Assembly: GCA_031257955.1 (NCBI GenBank)
Contig: JAIRNQ010000081.1
Location: 1 to 7,162, forward strand
Reading direction: 5' to 3'
Length of the DNA: 7,162 nt
Origin: Deltaproteobacteria bacterium
GTDB taxonomy: Bacteria; Desulfobacterota; Desulfarculia; Adiutricales; Adiutricaceae
A program made the translations under genes and the position numbers. The first letter of the stretch is position 1; every line of letters starts with the position of its first letter. This document shows, one piece after another, positions 4,883 through 7,162 of the stretch. Below the pieces are notes generated by a model, which was not told the DNA's origin, searched no databases, and saw only the letters and a list, made by a program, of their open reading frames with translations.

Positions 4883-4916
4883 GCGCGACGACCTTCGGGC
4901 GCGCGTGTTTTTTTTT
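4883..4916 (+). terminator. Third hairpin plus U-tract directly upstream of the receptor ribosome binding site
   Basis: A GC-rich stem closes on a C(TTCG)G tetraloop (4893-4898). Pairs 4892-4893/4898-4899, 4889-4890/4900-4901 and 4883-4887/4902-4906 are interrupted by two bulged A residues (4888, 4891). Nine T follow at 4908-4916, and then AGGAG at 4917-4921. It has the architecture of an intrinsic terminator but ends exactly at the ribosome binding site, so it may also act as a translational or stability element. Confidence 0.5.
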
Positions 4917-4928
4917 AGGAGAAACAAT

Positions 4929-6980
4929 ATGTCGGGAAATCGTTTAAAATGTTACGCGATTCTTTTATGCTTTTCGCTCGGGGTATGGGGCCAAACGGCC
5001 TGGGGCCAAAGCGAAACGCCGGCCCCCCAGGCCGGCGCCCTGGACGCCGTCGTCGTCACTTCCTCCAGCAGGGCTGAGTTGGTCAGGGACGTCACCTCAA
5101 ACATCACGGTAATTACGGCCGAAGACATCGCCAAGACCGCGGGCTCGGTCAGTTTGGCCAATATCTTGGAAAAGAATGGCTTCATGCTTTATGACACCGG
5201 GTCCAGCGCGGCCCTTTACATCAGGGGCCTCGGGAATTCTTCCATGACCGCCGAGATAGACTCCCAAGTTCTCATTCTGCTAAACGGTCATAGGGTGGGC
5301 AGTCCGGATTTAAGTATCCATTTTCCCGCCAACATCGAAAGAATCGAAATAATCAGGGGCCCGGCGGCCTTACAGTATGGGGCGGCCGTGGCCGGCGTCG
5401 TCAACCTCATCACCAAAAAGGCCAAAGATGGCGTCTTCAACACCAACCTCCAACTTGGGGGCGGGAGCGCCAACTTTCTCGACCAGAGTTTTTCTTTCGC
5501 CGGGGCCACCAACGGTTTGGACGTATCCTTCGGCATGTATCGTTCCAGCCGTGGGGATTTGCTCGTGTCAGGCGGCGAAAGATGGAACAAGACCAGTTAC
5601 AATTACAAGCTTGGCTTCGATCTCGAAGCGGGCTATACCTTTTTGGAAAACCATAGAATAGGCGTTAACTTTTATTATTCTAACCTTAAGGGTGTTAACT
5701 TGCCATCCGGTGGATATTTAGATACTTTAGGCACCTCATCGCTAAATTATGGCAGCAATGATATCTACCTACACAACACGACCTTTACTTACGCCGGGGC
5801 AACCCCGGACAAGGTTTTTAACTGGTCGGCAGCCTATACCTTTGGCGAAGTGGATAATTTAGGAACATATTATTCCAACGCTAGCTATCCAAATGTGGAT
5901 AATACCTATCGAATGCACGTGAAAATGGACGAATTCAAAGCCCAGCTAACCTTCGACAAGCAGATAATCGCTTTAACCGGAGGTTTTGATTATTTGAATT
6001 ATATTTATTCCACCGAGTCCTTGTACCCGGCTTTCCCTCCCGCGACCGTTACGGAGATTGTCACCAAAGACTTAGCTTTTTATATACTGGCCAAAGCCAA
6101 ACTATTAAACGACAGGTTGATTATCTCGGCCGCCGGTAGGTACGACGTTTATGACAGCGACGTTCAGGGTGTCAATTTTAGCAAAACCAACACCGTTTTT
6201 TCGCCTTCCATCGGCGTGGCCTTCATGCCCGCGGACTTTATTAAGCTAAGGGCCAATTACTCCGAAGGCGTTAGAATGCCAAATCCCAGTTACATTCTGG
6301 GCATACCCGGACAAATAAACCCCAACCATGATCTTGACATCGAAAGAAGTAAAAGCTTTGAGATTGGCTTTGACCTCTCTTATGACTATATTGACGCCTC
6401 CCTTACCTATTTCCATACCAACGTTATAAATAAAATCGTCAGAACCGGTTCCTTTTATGATTGGACGTTTTATAACCTCGACAAAAAAGCCACCCTCGCC
6501 GGTTTTGAAGCCTCCTTTCGGTTTGACATCGGCAAGATGCTCGAGCGCGATTTCACTTTGGCGCCGTATATGAGCCTGACTTGGCTAACCACGAGGAAAC
6601 ACGGACAAGACACGGCGGTCATACCCCAAGCCCCCAAAACGCTCCCCGACGTCCCGACATTCATGGCCACTTACGGGATAGATTTTGAGCATCCGGGGAT
6701 AGGCTTATCGGCCAACCTAAATTTCAGCTATATAGGCTATAGATGGACCCAAGACTTTAGCTGGATGGCCCAAGCGGCTAAAGGTGGGCAATGGTATAAC
6801 CACGGCGGCGACACCGTCGTGGACATTAGCGTGAAACAACGGCTATGGGATACGGGGGATAAGGGACAATTCTACGCCAAAGCCTCAGTCACTAACCTCT
6901 TCGACACCAATTACTCCTATACTTACGACTACGCCATGCCTGGCCGCAGTTTCTACCTGGGCTTGGGTTACGAATACTAA
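4929..6980 (+). CDS. TonB-dependent outer-membrane receptor, probably cobalamin (BtuB-type)
   Basis: Gated outer-membrane beta-barrel that imports a scarce ligand using TonB energy. The ligand is inferred to be cobalamin or another corrinoid because the gene sits behind a cobalamin riboswitch. The 683-residue protein has a signal peptide (cleavage likely after AWG at 24-26), a TonB-box-like LDAVVVT at 38-44 and a plug domain to about 165 with IRGLG at 98-102, LLNGHRV at 117-123, IERIEIIRGP at 136-145 and GVVNLITKK at 156-164. The remainder is Tyr/Asn-rich barrel strands. The C-terminus has NLFDTNY, then MPGR, and ends in YEY, the family's end signature with a terminal aromatic residue. The start is ATG 4929 with AGGAG seven bases upstream; the upstream GTG at 4905 lies inside a hairpin and U-tract and encodes an implausible MFFFRRNN extension. 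It is somewhat longer than Escherichia coli BtuB. Another corrinoid or ligand remains possible. Confidence 0.92.
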   Translation: MSGNRLKCYAILLCFSLGVWGQTAWGQSETPAPQAGALDAVVVTSSSRAELVRDVTSNITVITAEDIAKTAGSVSLANILEKNGFMLYDTGSSAALYIRGLGNSSMTAEIDSQVLILLNGHRVGSPDLSIHFPANIERIEIIRGPAALQYGAAVAGVVNLITKKAKDGVFNTNLQLGGGSANFLDQSFSFAGATNGLDVSFGMYRSSRGDLLVSGGERWNKTSYNYKLGFDLEAGYTFLENHRIGVNFYYSNLKGVNLPSGGYLDTLGTSSLNYGSNDIYLHNTTFTYAGATPDKVFNWSAAYTFGEVDNLGTYYSNASYPNVDNTYRMHVKMDEFKAQLTFDKQIIALTGGFDYLNYIYSTESLYPAFPPATVTEIVTKDLAFYILAKAKLLNDRLIISAAGRYDVYDSDVQGVNFSKTNTVFSPSIGVAFMPADFIKLRANYSEGVRMPNPSYILGIPGQINPNHDLDIERSKSFEIGFDLSYDYIDASLTYFHTNVINKIVRTGSFYDWTFYNLDKKATLAGFEASFRFDIGKMLERDFTLAPYMSLTWLTTRKHGQDTAVIPQAPKTLPDVPTFMATYGIDFEHPGIGLSANLNFSYIGYRWTQDFSWMAQAAKGGQWYNHGGDTVVDISVKQRLWDTGDKGQFYAKASVTNLFDTNYSYTYDYAMPGRSFYLGLGYEY

Positions 6981-6991
6981 ACCCTTCCGCT

Positions 6992-7019
6992 TTCCCGGCC
7001 GGCTTGGGCCGGCCGGGAA
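6992..7019 (+). terminator. Very stable hairpin after the receptor gene, lacking a U-tract
   Basis: TTCCCGGCCGGC at 6992-7003 pairs perfectly with GCCGGCCGGGAA at 7008-7019 around a TTGG loop. It starts 11 bases after the stop codon. AATTATAA follows rather than a T-run, so it may protect the 3' end or assist Rho-dependent termination rather than terminate on its own. Confidence 0.5.
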
Positions 7020-7020
7020 T

Positions 7021-7162
7021 TATAACCAGCCAAAAATTACCTACCCTAATCTGACCGACCCGCTTTACCCCCTAGCACCCACTACCCTTCCCAAGTCCCC
7101 AACAGCGGCCCTAAAACGCCCGCGGCGCCCCCCGACGCGAAAGCCTGGGGTGTTTATGCGGG
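7021..7162. other. C-rich, G-poor tail with no recognised gene
   Basis: Over 7021-7100 the + strand has about 36 C and only about 6 G. That bias and lack of structure are typical of Rho loading (rut) regions after genes. From about 7100 the sequence becomes GC-rich on both strands. No start codon with a ribosome binding site, and no partial gene, could be supported up to the window edge. Confidence 0.35.

Noticed and set aside
4905..4928. GTG start eight codons upstream for the receptor
   Set aside because: The GTG lies in the stem of a hairpin and the added codons are read from the U-tract and ribosome binding site. AGGAG is correctly spaced for ATG 4929.
1..7162. CRISPR arrays, tRNA or rRNA genes, insertion sequences and transposases
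   Set aside because: No regularly spaced repeats, no cloverleaf-type signatures, no rRNA motifs, and no transposase frames or terminal inverted repeats with target duplications were seen.

Overview
The window looks like chromosomal DNA from a Gram-negative (diderm) bacterium. It encodes a periplasmic binding protein with an ordinary, non-lipoprotein signal peptide and a TonB-dependent outer-membrane receptor, both of which need an outer membrane. Base composition is intermediate and uneven: genes are GCC/GGC-rich, while gaps are partly AT-rich. Promoters are sigma70-like and intrinsic terminators are plentiful. A proteobacterial or Desulfobacterota-like host is plausible, but nothing here fixes the lineage.

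Layout. Positions 1-904 hold no convincing large gene. They contain a good sigma70 promoter (183-211) followed by a roughly 180-nt unit ending in a strong terminator (356-398). That unit could be a small RNA, a 45-codon leaderless ORF, or both. Next comes a GC-rich, hairpin-dense stretch (about 411-650) closed by a second terminator (658-694), then a leader of about 200 nt. Positions 905-3124 carry a tight operon of a family-3 (polar amino acid) substrate-binding protein and two HisM/GlnP-type permeases. The cognate-looking ATPase (3380-4156) lies 255 bp further on, behind large stem-loops, and ends in its own terminator (4228-4264). Positions 4265-4928 are a regulatory gap: a sigma70 promoter with a perfect -35, a cobalamin riboswitch with its B12 box, two successive terminator hairpins, and a third hairpin plus U-tract directly before the ribosome binding site. 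The final gene (4929-6980) is a TonB-dependent receptor, followed by a stable hairpin and a C-rich, G-poor tail.

How it works together. The binding protein, two permeases and ATPase make a complete polar-amino-acid ABC importer in which the ATPase can be expressed separately from the membrane and periplasmic parts. The receptor is most likely a BtuB-type cobalamin transporter switched off by the riboswitch when cobalamin is abundant. The two systems are adjacent but appear to be separate transcription units. The protein-coding content is conventional. The most unusual material is non-coding: the two terminator-bounded units upstream of the ABC operon and the stacked terminators in the riboswitch leader.
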